From Pseudonocardia oroxyli (GTDB lineage Bacteria > Actinomycetota > Actinomycetes > Mycobacteriales > Pseudonocardiaceae), in contig NZ_FNBE01000011.1 of NCBI RefSeq assembly GCF_900102195.1, positions 124,001 through 188,000 on the forward strand: a stretch of 64,000 nt of DNA. Direction: 5' to 3'. The position numbers and the translations under genes are program-made. Position 1 is the first letter of the stretch; each line of letters begins with the position of its first letter. Below the pieces are notes generated by a model. That model was not told the DNA's origin. It searched no databases and saw nothing but the letters and a program-made list of their open reading frames with translations. Positions 8,035 through 15,749 of the stretch are shown here, in pieces.

Positions 8035-9318
8035 TCAGTAGCGGCGGAAGGCCAGACAGAACGGCGGGACGTCCTCGGCGAGCTCCTGCTCTGTCGGGGC
8101 CACGTCGATCTCGGCCACCGTCGGGCCGATCCGGTCGGCCACCGGCCGTAGCGCGTCGACGTCGAAGCCGAAGCAGCGGGCGGCGTTGCCCCCCAGGATC
8201 ATCGCGACCTCCTGCGGCGGCAGCCCGTGGAACGCCTGACGCATCGCGAGCCGGGTCAGCGGGAAGATGCTCTCCGCGTGCGGGTAGTCCGTGCCGTACA
8301 TGATGTTCTGCAGGCCGATCTCGTTGCGCATCAGCGCCTCGGGACGGGACATGAAGCTGTTGCCCACGAAGACCTGGCGCGCCCAGTACTCGCTCGGCCG
8401 AAGCGGCAGCTCGTCCTGGAACCCCCGGAACGCGGCCAGGTTGTCGTCGTAGATCCCGTCGAGCTGCCGCATGGTCTGCGGCACCCAGCTCGACATCTGC
8501 TCGGTCAGCACCAGCGTCAGGCCGGGGTGGCGTTCGAACACCCCGCCGAAGATGAGCCCCCACAGGGCCCGGCGGGCCATGAACTGCCCCTCGGCCCGCG
8601 AGCACCACCGCGCCCCCTTCCCGCTCCAGTACCCGCGCTCACCACCGCCGCCGTGGGTGTTCAGCGGCATCTCGAGCTCGGCGCACACGCTCCAGAACGG
8701 CTCGTACGCCTCCTCGGTGTAGGGCAGCAGGTCCCGCCTCGGGGACGGGAAGTTGATGCTGCAGAAGCCCGCGTCCTTGGCCTTGCGCACCGCGTCGACC
8801 GCGGCGTCGATGTCATGGAGCGAGATCTGGGCGACGCCCTTGAGCCGCAGCGGGTCCGCCGAGCAGAAGTCGACCATCCACCGATTGAAGATCTCCGCAC
8901 CGACCGCACGCATCTCCGGGTCCGGGTGCGTGTCGAAGGGCAGCATCTCGTCGTTCTGCCCACCGGCGAAGACGATGTCGACGGCGACACCCTCGGCGTC
9001 CATGTCTCGCAGCCGTGCCTGTGGGTCCTGCAGCCCCTCCACCGCCGCGGCGTCGGCCCAGCGCTGTTTCATCGCCGCGGTGTTGGTGTCGGAGGCGAGC
9101 GCGACGGCGGCCACCGTGTTCCCGCCCTGGATCGCCCCACCGAGCGGGTCGTTGGCGTTGATCTCGGCGGCGTGCGCGGTCGAGTAGTGCGTCTGTGTGG
9201 ACCGGACGTCCTCGTCGAACGCCTCAAGGTGCCGCCGGTCACAGTACTCACGCAGCTGCCGGGCGACGGACGGACCCACGTGCGAGTCGGTCGAGATCAG
9301 GAGATAGCGCTCTTCCAC
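8035..9318 (-). CDS. Amidohydrolase family protein (amidohydrolase 2)
   Basis: Metal-dependent hydrolase or decarboxylase of 427 residues from the amidohydrolase-2 group, which contains many enzymes of aromatic ring catabolism such as ACMSD-like decarboxylases. The N-terminal ISTDSHVGP replaces the HxH form with a DSH motif, as is common in this subgroup. Other marks are PLNTHGGGGERG, HPGLTLVLTE and the C-terminal MYGTDYPHAES with a probable metal Asp. The GTG at 9316-9318 is chosen because TGGAGG lies just upstream. The ATG 14 codons earlier has no such support. It lies 72 bases downstream of the SDR gene on the same strand and is probably co-transcribed with it. Confidence 0.85.
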   Translation of the reverse strand: MEERYLLISTDSHVGPSVARQLREYCDRRHLEAFDEDVRSTQTHYSTAHAAEINANDPLGGAIQGGNTVAAVALASDTNTAAMKQRWADAAAVEGLQDPQARLRDMDAEGVAVDIVFAGGQNDEMLPFDTHPDPEMRAVGAEIFNRWMVDFCSADPLRLKGVAQISLHDIDAAVDAVRKAKDAGFCSINFPSPRRDLLPYTEEAYEPFWSVCAELEMPLNTHGGGGERGYWSGKGARWCSRAEGQFMARRALWGLIFGGVFERHPGLTLVLTEQMSSWVPQTMRQLDGIYDDNLAAFRGFQDELPLRPSEYWARQVFVGNSFMSRPEALMRNEIGLQNIMYGTDYPHAESIFPLTRLAMRQAFHGLPPQEVAMILGGNAARCFGFDVDALRPVADRIGPTVAEIDVAPTEQELAEDVPPFCLAFRRY

Positions 9319-9390
9319 AATGCCTCCAGGTGAAGGACGACCGTTCTGACTGGGTGCCACGATCCGTGCGGGTCCGGCCGGGCAGCCGGC

Positions 9391-10251
9391 TCACGCCGAC
9401 ATGCCGCCGCCGACACTGACCGACGTGCCGTGGACGTGCTCGCCCGCCGGTGAGACGAGGAAGACCACCATGTTCGCGACCTCCTCGGGCAGGCATGCGC
9501 GACCGACCGTGATCCGGTCGACCGCGTCGCTCATCGAGGCGAGCCGGTCCGGGTAACCCTCCGGGTCGTTGAGGGAGGCCACGAGGGACTCGCCGAGCAT
9601 CATCCCCGGCCGAACCCCGACCACGCGGATCCCCCGCGGGCCCACCTCGGCCGCGAGGTTGCGGGTGAACCCGTCGACTCCGGCCTTGCAGGAGTTGTAC
9701 AGCGTGATGTGCGGGTTCGCCATCAGGCCACCCTCGGACGAGATGTTGACGATCGTGCCGCGCCCCCGCTCGAGCATGCCCGGCAGCACCGCATGCGTGC
9801 CGTAGAGCGTGCACAGGAACGTCGTCCCGACGACACGGTCGATGTCCTCCGCCGTCATCGCGGCGAAGCCGCCGGCGCCACCGCCGACGTTGTTCACCCA
9901 GACGTCGATGTCGCCGAGCTCGGCGCGTACCTCGTCGACGACCCGCCGGCACTCCGTTGCCCGGGTCAGGTCTGCGGTGAACGGGTGGACGCGAGCACCC
10001 CACCGCGTCGCCGCGGCCTCGGCGACCCCGGCGGCGAGAGGCCCGTCCCGGTCGATCACCGCCACGTCCGCGCCCGCCCCGGCCAGACGGTGGACGATCG
10101 CCTGCCCGAGGTTCGCGCCGCCACCCCCGGTCACCGCGACCCGCGTGCCGGTCAGGTCGAGGAGATCCTGCACGCGCCGCTCCTGCTGCCAGTACGGCAG
10201 CTTGTCAAGCCCGAAGCGAGCGCGCCGGGATGCGGGGTCCGAACGGGTCAT
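9391..10251 (-). CDS. Short-chain dehydrogenase/reductase
   Basis: NAD(P)-dependent alcohol/ketone oxidoreductase of 286 residues. The nucleotide motif is VTGGGGANLGQA, a variant of TGxxxGxG. NNVGGG follows, then the catalytic Ser in ISSEGG and the YNSCK dyad (Tyr and Lys). An extra N-terminal stretch of about 30 residues precedes the Rossmann fold. The ATG at 10249-10251 follows GGAGG at a spacing of 9. It is divergent from the enoyl-CoA hydratase, with the TTATCA motif between them, and is followed by the amidohydrolase gene. Substrate unknown; a hydroxyl or diol intermediate of the local pathway is likely. Confidence 0.9.
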   Translation of the reverse strand: MTRSDPASRRARFGLDKLPYWQQERRVQDLLDLTGTRVAVTGGGGANLGQAIVHRLAGAGADVAVIDRDGPLAAGVAEAAATRWGARVHPFTADLTRATECRRVVDEVRAELGDIDVWVNNVGGGAGGFAAMTAEDIDRVVGTTFLCTLYGTHAVLPGMLERGRGTIVNISSEGGLMANPHITLYNSCKAGVDGFTRNLAAEVGPRGIRVVGVRPGMMLGESLVASLNDPEGYPDRLASMSDAVDRITVGRACLPEEVANMVVFLVSPAGEHVHGTSVSVGGGMSA

Positions 10252-10359
10252 CGAGAAAAACCTCCGGCGTCAGCACTGACTCGATGTATCTTATCAGATT
10301 ATGCAGTCACGATGCGATGTTCCGTCTGCGAGACCGGACGGTGTGGGCCGATGGGGACG
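10252..10359. promoter_or_regulatory. Divergent promoter with TCTTATCAGATT motif
   Basis: Short divergent region between the SDR (minus) and the enoyl-CoA hydratase (plus). TCTTATCAGATT at 10289-10300 is identical to the copy at 7962-7973. A single operator here could control both transcripts. It is AT-rich over about 20 bases and so stands out clearly from the surrounding sequence. Confidence 0.5.
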
Positions 10360-11133
10360 ATGAGCGCCGCCGCCGGCGGCGATCACCGGGTGGCGACCGA
10401 GCGGCACGGTCACGTGCTACTCGTCCGCATGGAGCGCCCTGCCAAACGCAACGCGGTCGACGCGGCGATGACCGCCGCCCTGGACGCCGCACTGAACCGG
10501 CTCGACGACGATCCGGAGCTGCGGTGCGGCGTCCTCAGCGGCGGCGCTCAGGCCTTCTGTGCCGGTACGGATCTGACCGGCGGGGCGGGCGACCCCACTC
10601 CCCGGGGTGGAACCTTCGGCGTCGTCACGCGCCGACGGTCCACTCCGCTCGTCGCCGCCGTCGAGGGCGCGGCACTGGGCGGCGGGTTCGAGATCGTCCT
10701 GTCCTGCGACCTGGTGGTCGCGGGGCGCTCCGCCCGCTTCGGTCTGCCCGAGGTCACGCGCGGGGTCGTGGCCAACGCCGGCGCCCTGTTCCGCGCCGCC
10801 CGGTCCCTGCCGGCCCCCGTCGCCAGGGACATGCTCCTGACCGGCCGCCCGCTCGGCGCGCCGCGTGCCCACGAGCTCGGCATGCTCAGCGAGATCGTCG
10901 ACGACGGGGACGCCGAGTCCGCCGCCCTCGCGCTGGCCACACAGATCGCCGCGAACGCCCCGGTGGCCGTGCAGGAGACGCTGCGGGCGGTACAAAGCAT
11001 CGCGAGCGCGACGGACGAGCGGGACTGGGCGCTGTCCAACGAGGTCAACCAGCGCGTACTGGCGTCGGCCGACCGACACGAGGGCGTGCAGGCCTTCCTC
11101 GAGAAGCGCCCGCCCCGGTGGAGTGGACGCTAG
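10360..11133 (+). CDS. Enoyl-CoA hydratase/isomerase (crotonase) family protein
   Basis: Crotonase-fold enzyme of 257 residues that would hydrate or isomerise an enoyl-CoA. Visible features are RPAKRNAVD, the oxyanion-hole segment AFCAGTDLTGG, VEGAALGGGFEIVLSCDLVVA and GLPEVTRGV. The Glu of the PEV segment is present. The start is uncertain: ATG at 10360 gives the usual family length and is preceded by GGGGA. ATG at 10351 and at 10312 are in frame too, and no strong ribosome site separates them. It is divergent from the SDR, across a shared TTATCA motif. It is likely a beta-oxidation-like step in the catabolic island; a second crotonase domain occurs in the fusion at 24882-27251. Confidence 0.88.
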   Translation: MSAAAGGDHRVATERHGHVLLVRMERPAKRNAVDAAMTAALDAALNRLDDDPELRCGVLSGGAQAFCAGTDLTGGAGDPTPRGGTFGVVTRRRSTPLVAAVEGAALGGGFEIVLSCDLVVAGRSARFGLPEVTRGVVANAGALFRAARSLPAPVARDMLLTGRPLGAPRAHELGMLSEIVDDGDAESAALALATQIAANAPVAVQETLRAVQSIASATDERDWALSNEVNQRVLASADRHEGVQAFLEKRPPRWSGR

Positions 11134-11215
11134 CGACCGCGCGGCGGCGGCCATACACCGATCGACGCCCCTCACACCCGACACGACGGGCGGCAGAGCT
11201 GCCGCCGGAAAGCTG

Positions 11216-11773
11216 GTGACCGTGGAATCCGGAGAACCGCGGAGGCGGGCCGGCGGCCTGGCGGCGTTGGTGCTGCGCGCGGCCGTCGGCGGCACGATCC
11301 TCGCCCACGGCGTGCGGCACGCCCGCAGCCTCGACGGCACCGCCGGCTGGTTCGGCTCCATCGGCTTCCGGCAGCCACGACTACAGGCCAAAGCCAGCGC
11401 CGCCGTCGAGATCGGCGCCGGCGCCGCGCTGGTCGCGGGCGCGGCCACCCCCCTCGCAGCCGCCTCCGTAGTCGCCACGATGACCGTCGCCGTCCGATCC
11501 GTGCACGCCCCCAACGGCTTCTTCATCACCGCCGAGGGTTGGGAGTACGTGACCAACCTCGCCGCTGCGTCCATCGCCCTCGCAGCCCTCGGCCCGGGCG
11601 ACCTCAGCATCGACCGCGCCGTCGGCCTCGGCCGACGCCTGCGCGGCCCCATGGCCGCCGTCGTCGTGGGCGGGCTCGGGGTGGCGGCCGGGCTCGCCCA
11701 TCTCGCCGTCTTCTGGCGAGAGCCGGCGAAGAGCGCAGTAGCGCACTCGTTGCCGACTATCGGATTAACATGA
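11216..11773 (+). CDS. DoxX family membrane protein
   Basis: Integral membrane protein of 185 residues with four likely transmembrane helices: about residues 14-31, 60-90, 108-125 and 150-172. The pattern of VLRAAVGGTILAHG near the N-terminus and a Gly/Ala-rich second helix pair matches the DoxX family. DoxX proteins are linked to redox or thiol stress systems and to quinone oxidation, but many are uncharacterised. The GTG start follows GGAAAG by a short spacing. It lies 82 bases after the hydratase on the same strand. Its stop codon TGA forms the first bases of the TGATAA motif in front of the aldolase gene. Confidence 0.72.
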   Translation: MTVESGEPRRRAGGLAALVLRAAVGGTILAHGVRHARSLDGTAGWFGSIGFRQPRLQAKASAAVEIGAGAALVAGAATPLAAASVVATMTVAVRSVHAPNGFFITAEGWEYVTNLAAASIALAALGPGDLSIDRAVGLGRRLRGPMAAVVVGGLGVAAGLAHLAVFWREPAKSAVAHSLPTIGLT

Positions 11774-11783
11774 TAATATTAAT
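11764..11783. promoter_or_regulatory. AT-rich inverted repeat with TGATAA core before the class II aldolase
   Basis: ATTAA-N10-TTAAT spans 11764-11783, and TGATAA (complement of the TTATCA core) lies inside it at 11771-11776. This is the most AT-rich stretch of the first 20 kb. It is 72 bases before the aldolase start and overlaps the DoxX stop codon. It is probably a promoter/operator of the aldolase-ligase pair. The match to the other TTATCA sites covers the core only. Confidence 0.42.
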
Positions 11784-11855
11784 TGTGCGGTGCGGCACGC
11801 CGAGACCTCGGCGAGAATCGGCCGCAGTCCGTACCCGAGCGGAGGTCGATCGACA

Positions 11856-12638
11856 GTGCCCGCCATGACCAGCGCACCGCCCCACACGACCCTCGAATCG
11901 TCGTACGCGCCCCTGGAAGGCCCCGGCATCGGGCGTGAGCTGTCTCCCGTGCAGGAGTTCGCGCTCTTCGCGCGCATGCTGAGCCGGCTCGGCTACGACG
12001 ACGGCCTCGCCGGGCACATCACCTACCAGCAGGCGGACGGCACGTTCCTGGTCAACCCGTTCCTCATCCCCTGGGACCAGCTGCGGGCCTCCGACGTCTG
12101 CGTGTGCGACTCGTCCGGCAGCCAGATCGCCGGTAGGTACCGGATCAACTCGGCCACGGAGCTGCACTTCGCGTTCCACCGGGTCCGGACGGCGCGGGTC
12201 ATCGTGCACAATCATCCGAAATGGTCGACGGCGTGGTCCGCCATGCGGCGGCTGCCCCCGGTGTACGACCAGTCGAGCGCGCTGGCCTCCGGCCGGCTCG
12301 TACTGGTCGACGAGTACACCGGGACCGTCGAGCAGCGGCAGGCCGCCGAGCAGGTCATCGAGGCCATGGGTGACGCGGAGATGGCCATCCTGGCCAATCA
12401 CGGCGTGCTGATCATCGCGGACAGTCTGCCCGAGCTCCTCACCCGGGCGCGGGTCTTGGAGGTCCGCTCGCACAACGCCTGGCACGTCGAGGCGATGGGG
12501 CCGGGCGGTCGGCCGCTGCCCGACGACATGGTCACCCGCCTCGGTCAGGGCCTGGAGAAGGTCGGGGGCGCCTTCCCCGGCTACTTCGAGTCCATGGCCC
12601 GGCGCGAGATCTCCGCCGACCCGTCGGTGCTCGACTAG
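11856..12638 (+). CDS. Class II aldolase/adducin family protein
   Basis: Zinc-dependent aldolase-fold protein of about 260 residues. Probable metal ligands are in VHNHPKWS and, later, ANHGVLI; a Glu in SATELHFAFH fits the catalytic or ligand position. The N-terminal text YDDGLAGHITYQ matches the family opening. The family includes fuculose-phosphate aldolases and decarboxylases or hydrolases acting on hydroxy-acids. GTG at 11856 is chosen because GGAGG lies at 11841-11845. ATG at 11865 is the alternative, 3 codons in. The PaaK-like ligase follows after 32 bases, so the two are likely one transcript. Confidence 0.87.
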   Translation: MPAMTSAPPHTTLESSYAPLEGPGIGRELSPVQEFALFARMLSRLGYDDGLAGHITYQQADGTFLVNPFLIPWDQLRASDVCVCDSSGSQIAGRYRINSATELHFAFHRVRTARVIVHNHPKWSTAWSAMRRLPPVYDQSSALASGRLVLVDEYTGTVEQRQAAEQVIEAMGDAEMAILANHGVLIIADSLPELLTRARVLEVRSHNAWHVEAMGPGGRPLPDDMVTRLGQGLEKVGGAFPGYFESMARREISADPSVLD

Positions 12639-12670
12639 CACCCGATCGCTCCAGCAGAGGAAGGACCGCG

Positions 12671-13903
12671 TTGTCCCACGACTCCGATCGACCGTTCCTG
12701 CATCCCGAGGTGCAGACCATGCCCCTCGAGCAGCTCCGCGCCCTCCAGGGCGAACGGCTCCGCGAGGCGGTGGAGCGTGCTTACAAGGCCGGTGGGTTCT
12801 TCTACCGGCGCATGCGCGACCACGGCGTCTCCCCGTCCGACGTCACCTCCGTCGACGACGTGCGGGCCCTCCCCACCTTCCGCAAGGAGGACCTTCGGGC
12901 GAATGAGGCCGAGTACCCGCCCATCGGGGACTATCGCGTCGTCGGCCTCTCCGGCTCGGTCCGGCTGGCCACCTCGTCGGGGACGACTGGCCGACCCACG
13001 GTCACAGTCTGGACCGACCACGACCTGAACATCGACTACGAGATCGCGGCGCGGCGCTACTGGCGTGAGGGTGTCCGCCCCGGCCACGTGATCGCCAACG
13101 CGCACCCCGGCTACCTCAACGGTGGCCAGTCCCAGGTGGCGGGCGCTGCCGAGAAGATGGGCTGCCTGCCGATCTCGATCGGCCCGCCGGAGGACGAGGC
13201 GCTGGTCGAACGCGCCCTGCGCACCATCGAGAACATCCCCATCGACCACTGGCACACTCTCCCCGCCGGTGCCGCGCGGATCCGAGAAGTGGCCGAGCGG
13301 ATCGGCTGGTCGGGCAGGATGCCCGAGGTCGCGGCCGTCACCCCGATGCGTCAGTACTCGGCCATCAGCGCCGGGCTGGAGTGCATCGGCACCTTGGGTG
13401 GCACCTGCAGCCCGGAGAACTACCGCGGCGCCCACGTAGCTGAGGACTACGCGATCGTCGAGGCGGTCGACGACGTCACCGGTGAGCCCGTCCCGGACGG
13501 GCAGCGAGGCAAGTTCCTCTGCACCTCCCTCGGGCGCGACAACCCCATGCTGCGGTTCGACCTCAACGAGGTGATCCGGCTGGACCGTTCGCCCTGTCCC
13601 TGCGGGGAGACCCATGTCCGCGCCTTCTGGGAGGGCCGAATGCAAGACGTGGTGACCGTCCAGGGGAAGTGGATCATGCCGATCGACGTGTGGTCGGAAA
13701 TGGACGAGTCCCAGGAGTTCGCGGTGGTCCGCACCGCAGACGAGCAGGATTCCCTCGAGGTCCGGGTCGAGAACCCCGCGGGCGGGCTGCTGGAGCGTCT
13801 GCAGGAGCGGACCGGTGTACCGGTCACGGTCACTGCCGTCGAGGTGGGTTCCCTTCCCCGGGCCGCCTACAAGGCGAACCGCGTGGTGGACGAGCGCCCC
13901 TGA
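12671..13903 (+). CDS. Phenylacetate-CoA ligase (PaaK)-like adenylate-forming enzyme
   Basis: Acid-CoA ligase or adenylating enzyme of 410 residues. The phosphate-binding loop SSGTTGRPT is at about residues 102-110. Later blocks are SPENYRG, LRFDLNEVI and a PCPCGE motif, as in PaaK, where a CxCG pair is common. It would activate an aromatic or cyclic acid to its CoA thioester with ATP. The start is TTG at 12671, supported by AGGAAGGA a few bases upstream. It follows the class II aldolase by 32 bases. It is the only stand-alone acyl-CoA ligase of the left-hand island, so it is a candidate entry or mid-pathway activation step for the tandem CoA-transferase and crotonase enzymes nearby. Confidence 0.87.
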   Translation: MSHDSDRPFLHPEVQTMPLEQLRALQGERLREAVERAYKAGGFFYRRMRDHGVSPSDVTSVDDVRALPTFRKEDLRANEAEYPPIGDYRVVGLSGSVRLATSSGTTGRPTVTVWTDHDLNIDYEIAARRYWREGVRPGHVIANAHPGYLNGGQSQVAGAAEKMGCLPISIGPPEDEALVERALRTIENIPIDHWHTLPAGAARIREVAERIGWSGRMPEVAAVTPMRQYSAISAGLECIGTLGGTCSPENYRGAHVAEDYAIVEAVDDVTGEPVPDGQRGKFLCTSLGRDNPMLRFDLNEVIRLDRSPCPCGETHVRAFWEGRMQDVVTVQGKWIMPIDVWSEMDESQEFAVVRTADEQDSLEVRVENPAGGLLERLQERTGVPVTVTAVEVGSLPRAAYKANRVVDERP

Positions 13904-13993
13904 GCCCGCTCCCCCGGCATTCCGCAGAGGTGCCCCCGCGGACGCGACCACGCGGCCGTGGGGGCCGCTCGTACCGAAACCGGACCACGACGG

Positions 13994-14011
13994 GTAATGT
14001 GAGCATATTAC
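13994..14011. promoter_or_regulatory. Inverted repeat GTAAT-N8-ATTAC before GntR copy 2
   Basis: A perfect 5-bp inverted repeat (GTAAT...ATTAC) with an 8-base spacer lies 16 bases before the GTG start of the second GntR gene. Its position suggests an autoregulatory operator overlapping the promoter. The sequence is AT-rich against a very GC-rich background. It differs from the TTATCA sites. Confidence 0.5.
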
Positions 14012-14027
14012 GGGGGGGAGGCTGCAG

Positions 14028-14792
14028 GTGGCGCAGACCAAGGTCGCATCGGAGATCGCCCGACGGTTGATGCGGGAGGCCGCCGAAAGGGGGCTGGCTC
14101 CCGGTGATCACCTCGGCGCCGAGTCGTGGCTGCTCGAACGCTACGGCGTTGCTCGCGGCTCGCTGCGCGAGGCGATGCGGTTACTCGAGGCGCAGGGTGC
14201 GGTGGAGATGCGCCGAGGGGCCGGCGGGGGCGCGATCATGGCCCTGCCTCAGCCCGCCCAGCTCGCCGGAGTCCTCGCGATGACACTGCAGTCGGGTCAC
14301 GGCACCTTGCGCACCATCCTCGAGGCCCGGGCGGCCGTCGAACCCACCATGGCGGCCCTCGCGGCGAAGCGTCGGACCGCCGAGCAGGTAGAGGAGATGC
14401 TGCGCTGTACCGAGGACCTCCTGGCGTCGCGACACGACTCGGCCGCCTTCCACGTGTACAACCGGCAGTTCCACGACCTGGTGGCGGCGGCGTCGGGCAA
14501 CCTCCTGCTGGCCGCCATCGTGCCCGCGCTTTCGTGGATGTCGCAGGCGATCGGGTGGGAGCACGATCCGCGCGTCCGCAAACGGGTCGCGATCGAGAAG
14601 CAGCACATCGCCGAGGCGATCGAGCAGGGTGACTCCTGGTCGGCGAGCCAGCGCATGAGCCGCATGATCACTGCGTACGAGGAGATCGAGACCGTCGACC
14701 CGCGTCGGCTCGATTCCCCGGTCGTCTGGGCCGACGTCGACGAGCTTCTGGAGAAGCACCTGCAGGCCGAGGCCGACCGCCCCGCGTCGTGA
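14028..14792 (+). CDS. GntR family transcriptional regulator, FadR subfamily (copy 2)
   Basis: Regulator of 254 residues, a near twin of the one at 2677-3441 (about three quarters identical by eye over the whole length, higher in the DNA-binding domain). The winged helix has SWLLERYGVARGSLREAMRL and the wing motif RRGAGGGA. The FCD-type domain keeps YNRQFHDLVAAASGN. The GTG start is preceded by GGGGGGAGG. The near-identical recognition helices imply that both copies can bind the same operator, perhaps with different effectors. It lies between the acyl-CoA ligase and the mycofactocin-type dehydrogenase. The inverted repeat at 13994-14011 may be its own control site. Confidence 0.9.
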   Translation: MAQTKVASEIARRLMREAAERGLAPGDHLGAESWLLERYGVARGSLREAMRLLEAQGAVEMRRGAGGGAIMALPQPAQLAGVLAMTLQSGHGTLRTILEARAAVEPTMAALAAKRRTAEQVEEMLRCTEDLLASRHDSAAFHVYNRQFHDLVAAASGNLLLAAIVPALSWMSQAIGWEHDPRVRKRVAIEKQHIAEAIEQGDSWSASQRMSRMITAYEEIETVDPRRLDSPVVWADVDELLEKHLQAEADRPAS

Positions 14793-14851
14793 GGAGGGTC
14801 GGCGGACCGGGCCGGGAACAGCCACCCTGAGCGCACCTGGAGAGACCGACG

Positions 14852-15694
14852 ATGGGCATGCACGAGAACAAGGTCGCAGTGATCAGCGGGGCCGCGCGTG
14901 GACAGGGCAGATCGCACGCCGTGGCGCTGGCGCAGGAGGGCGCAGACATCATCGCGCTGGACATCTGCCGCGACATCGACTCCATGGAGTACCCGAACGC
15001 CACCCCGGCCGATCTCGCCGAGACGGTCGCGCAGATCGAGAAGCTGGACCGACGTGTCGTGGCCCGTGAGGTGGACGTCCGCGACGCGGCGGCGGTGAAG
15101 ACCGCCGTCGACGAGGGTGTGGCCGAGCTCGGCCGGCTGGACATCGTCCTGCCCCAGGCCGGCATCGCCCGCTACACCGACGCCGGCTCCTACGAGGCGG
15201 AGGCCCAGGCCTGGGACGACATCCTGGGGGTCAACCTCTCCGGCTACTACCACCTGATCGAGTCGTCCATCCCGCACCTCGTCGCGGGCGGGCGCGGCGG
15301 TTCCATCGTGATGACCGGCTCCACCGCGGCCACTCGCCCGGTCGGCTCGCGCGGAGGCCGGTTGGCCTACATGGCGGGCAAGCACGGCGCGGTCGGCCTG
15401 ATGAAGGTCTATGCCCTCGCGCTGGCCGAGCACTGGATCCGGGTCAACATGGTCCACCCCACGGGCGTGGCGTCCGGAATGACGATGAACGCCACCATGG
15501 AGAAGATGGCGGCCGAGGCCGCGGCGGGCACGTCCGGCGAGGAGAGCTGGATCGCCAAGTCCCGCAACCTTCTCGATGTGCCGATGCTCGAGCCGAGCGA
15601 CATCACCGAGGCCGTCATGTTCCTGGTGTCGGACAAGGCCCGCTACATCACCGGCGAGGAGATCAAGGTCGACGCCGGGTTCTCCCTGCTCTGA
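14852..15694 (+). CDS. Mycofactocin-coupled SDR family oxidoreductase
   Basis: Short-chain dehydrogenase of 280 residues. GAARGQGRSHA is the nucleotide motif and YMAGKHG carries the catalytic Tyr/Lys. The insert after beta-strand 2, ALDICRDIDSMEYPNATPAD plus LAETV, is the hallmark of the mycofactocin-coupled subgroup (TIGR03971). In that subgroup NAD is bound tightly and electrons are thought to pass to mycofactocin rather than free NAD. The C-terminus has the usual GEEIKVDAG. The ATG follows a GGAGAG box. It implies a host with the mycofactocin system and an alcohol-oxidation step in the local pathway. The neighbouring gene is convergent (P450), with a hairpin between. Confidence 0.9.
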   Translation: MGMHENKVAVISGAARGQGRSHAVALAQEGADIIALDICRDIDSMEYPNATPADLAETVAQIEKLDRRVVAREVDVRDAAAVKTAVDEGVAELGRLDIVLPQAGIARYTDAGSYEAEAQAWDDILGVNLSGYYHLIESSIPHLVAGGRGGSIVMTGSTAATRPVGSRGGRLAYMAGKHGAVGLMKVYALALAEHWIRVNMVHPTGVASGMTMNATMEKMAAEAAAGTSGEESWIAKSRNLLDVPMLEPSDITEAVMFLVSDKARYITGEEIKVDAGFSLL

Positions 15695-15710
15695 GACCAC
15701 GGCGGCGGGG

Positions 15711-15737
15711 ACGGGCGGGTTTCTCACCCGCCGCCGT
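15711..15737. terminator. Bidirectional hairpin between SDR and P450
   Basis: Stem GGCGGGT (15714-15720), loop TTCTC, stem ACCCGCC (15726-15732), extendable on both sides by near-matches. It lies in the 55-base gap between convergent stops at 15694 and 15750, so it can end both transcripts. No T-run is visible, as is usual in actinobacteria. Confidence 0.65.
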
Positions 15738-15749
15738 CTCCGCCGCGGG

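Noticed and set aside
5230..9360. Long plus-strand frames opposite the aldehyde dehydrogenase, serine hydrolase and amidohydrolase
   Set aside because: They are antisense shadows; the minus-strand proteins carry catalytic motifs and ribosome sites.
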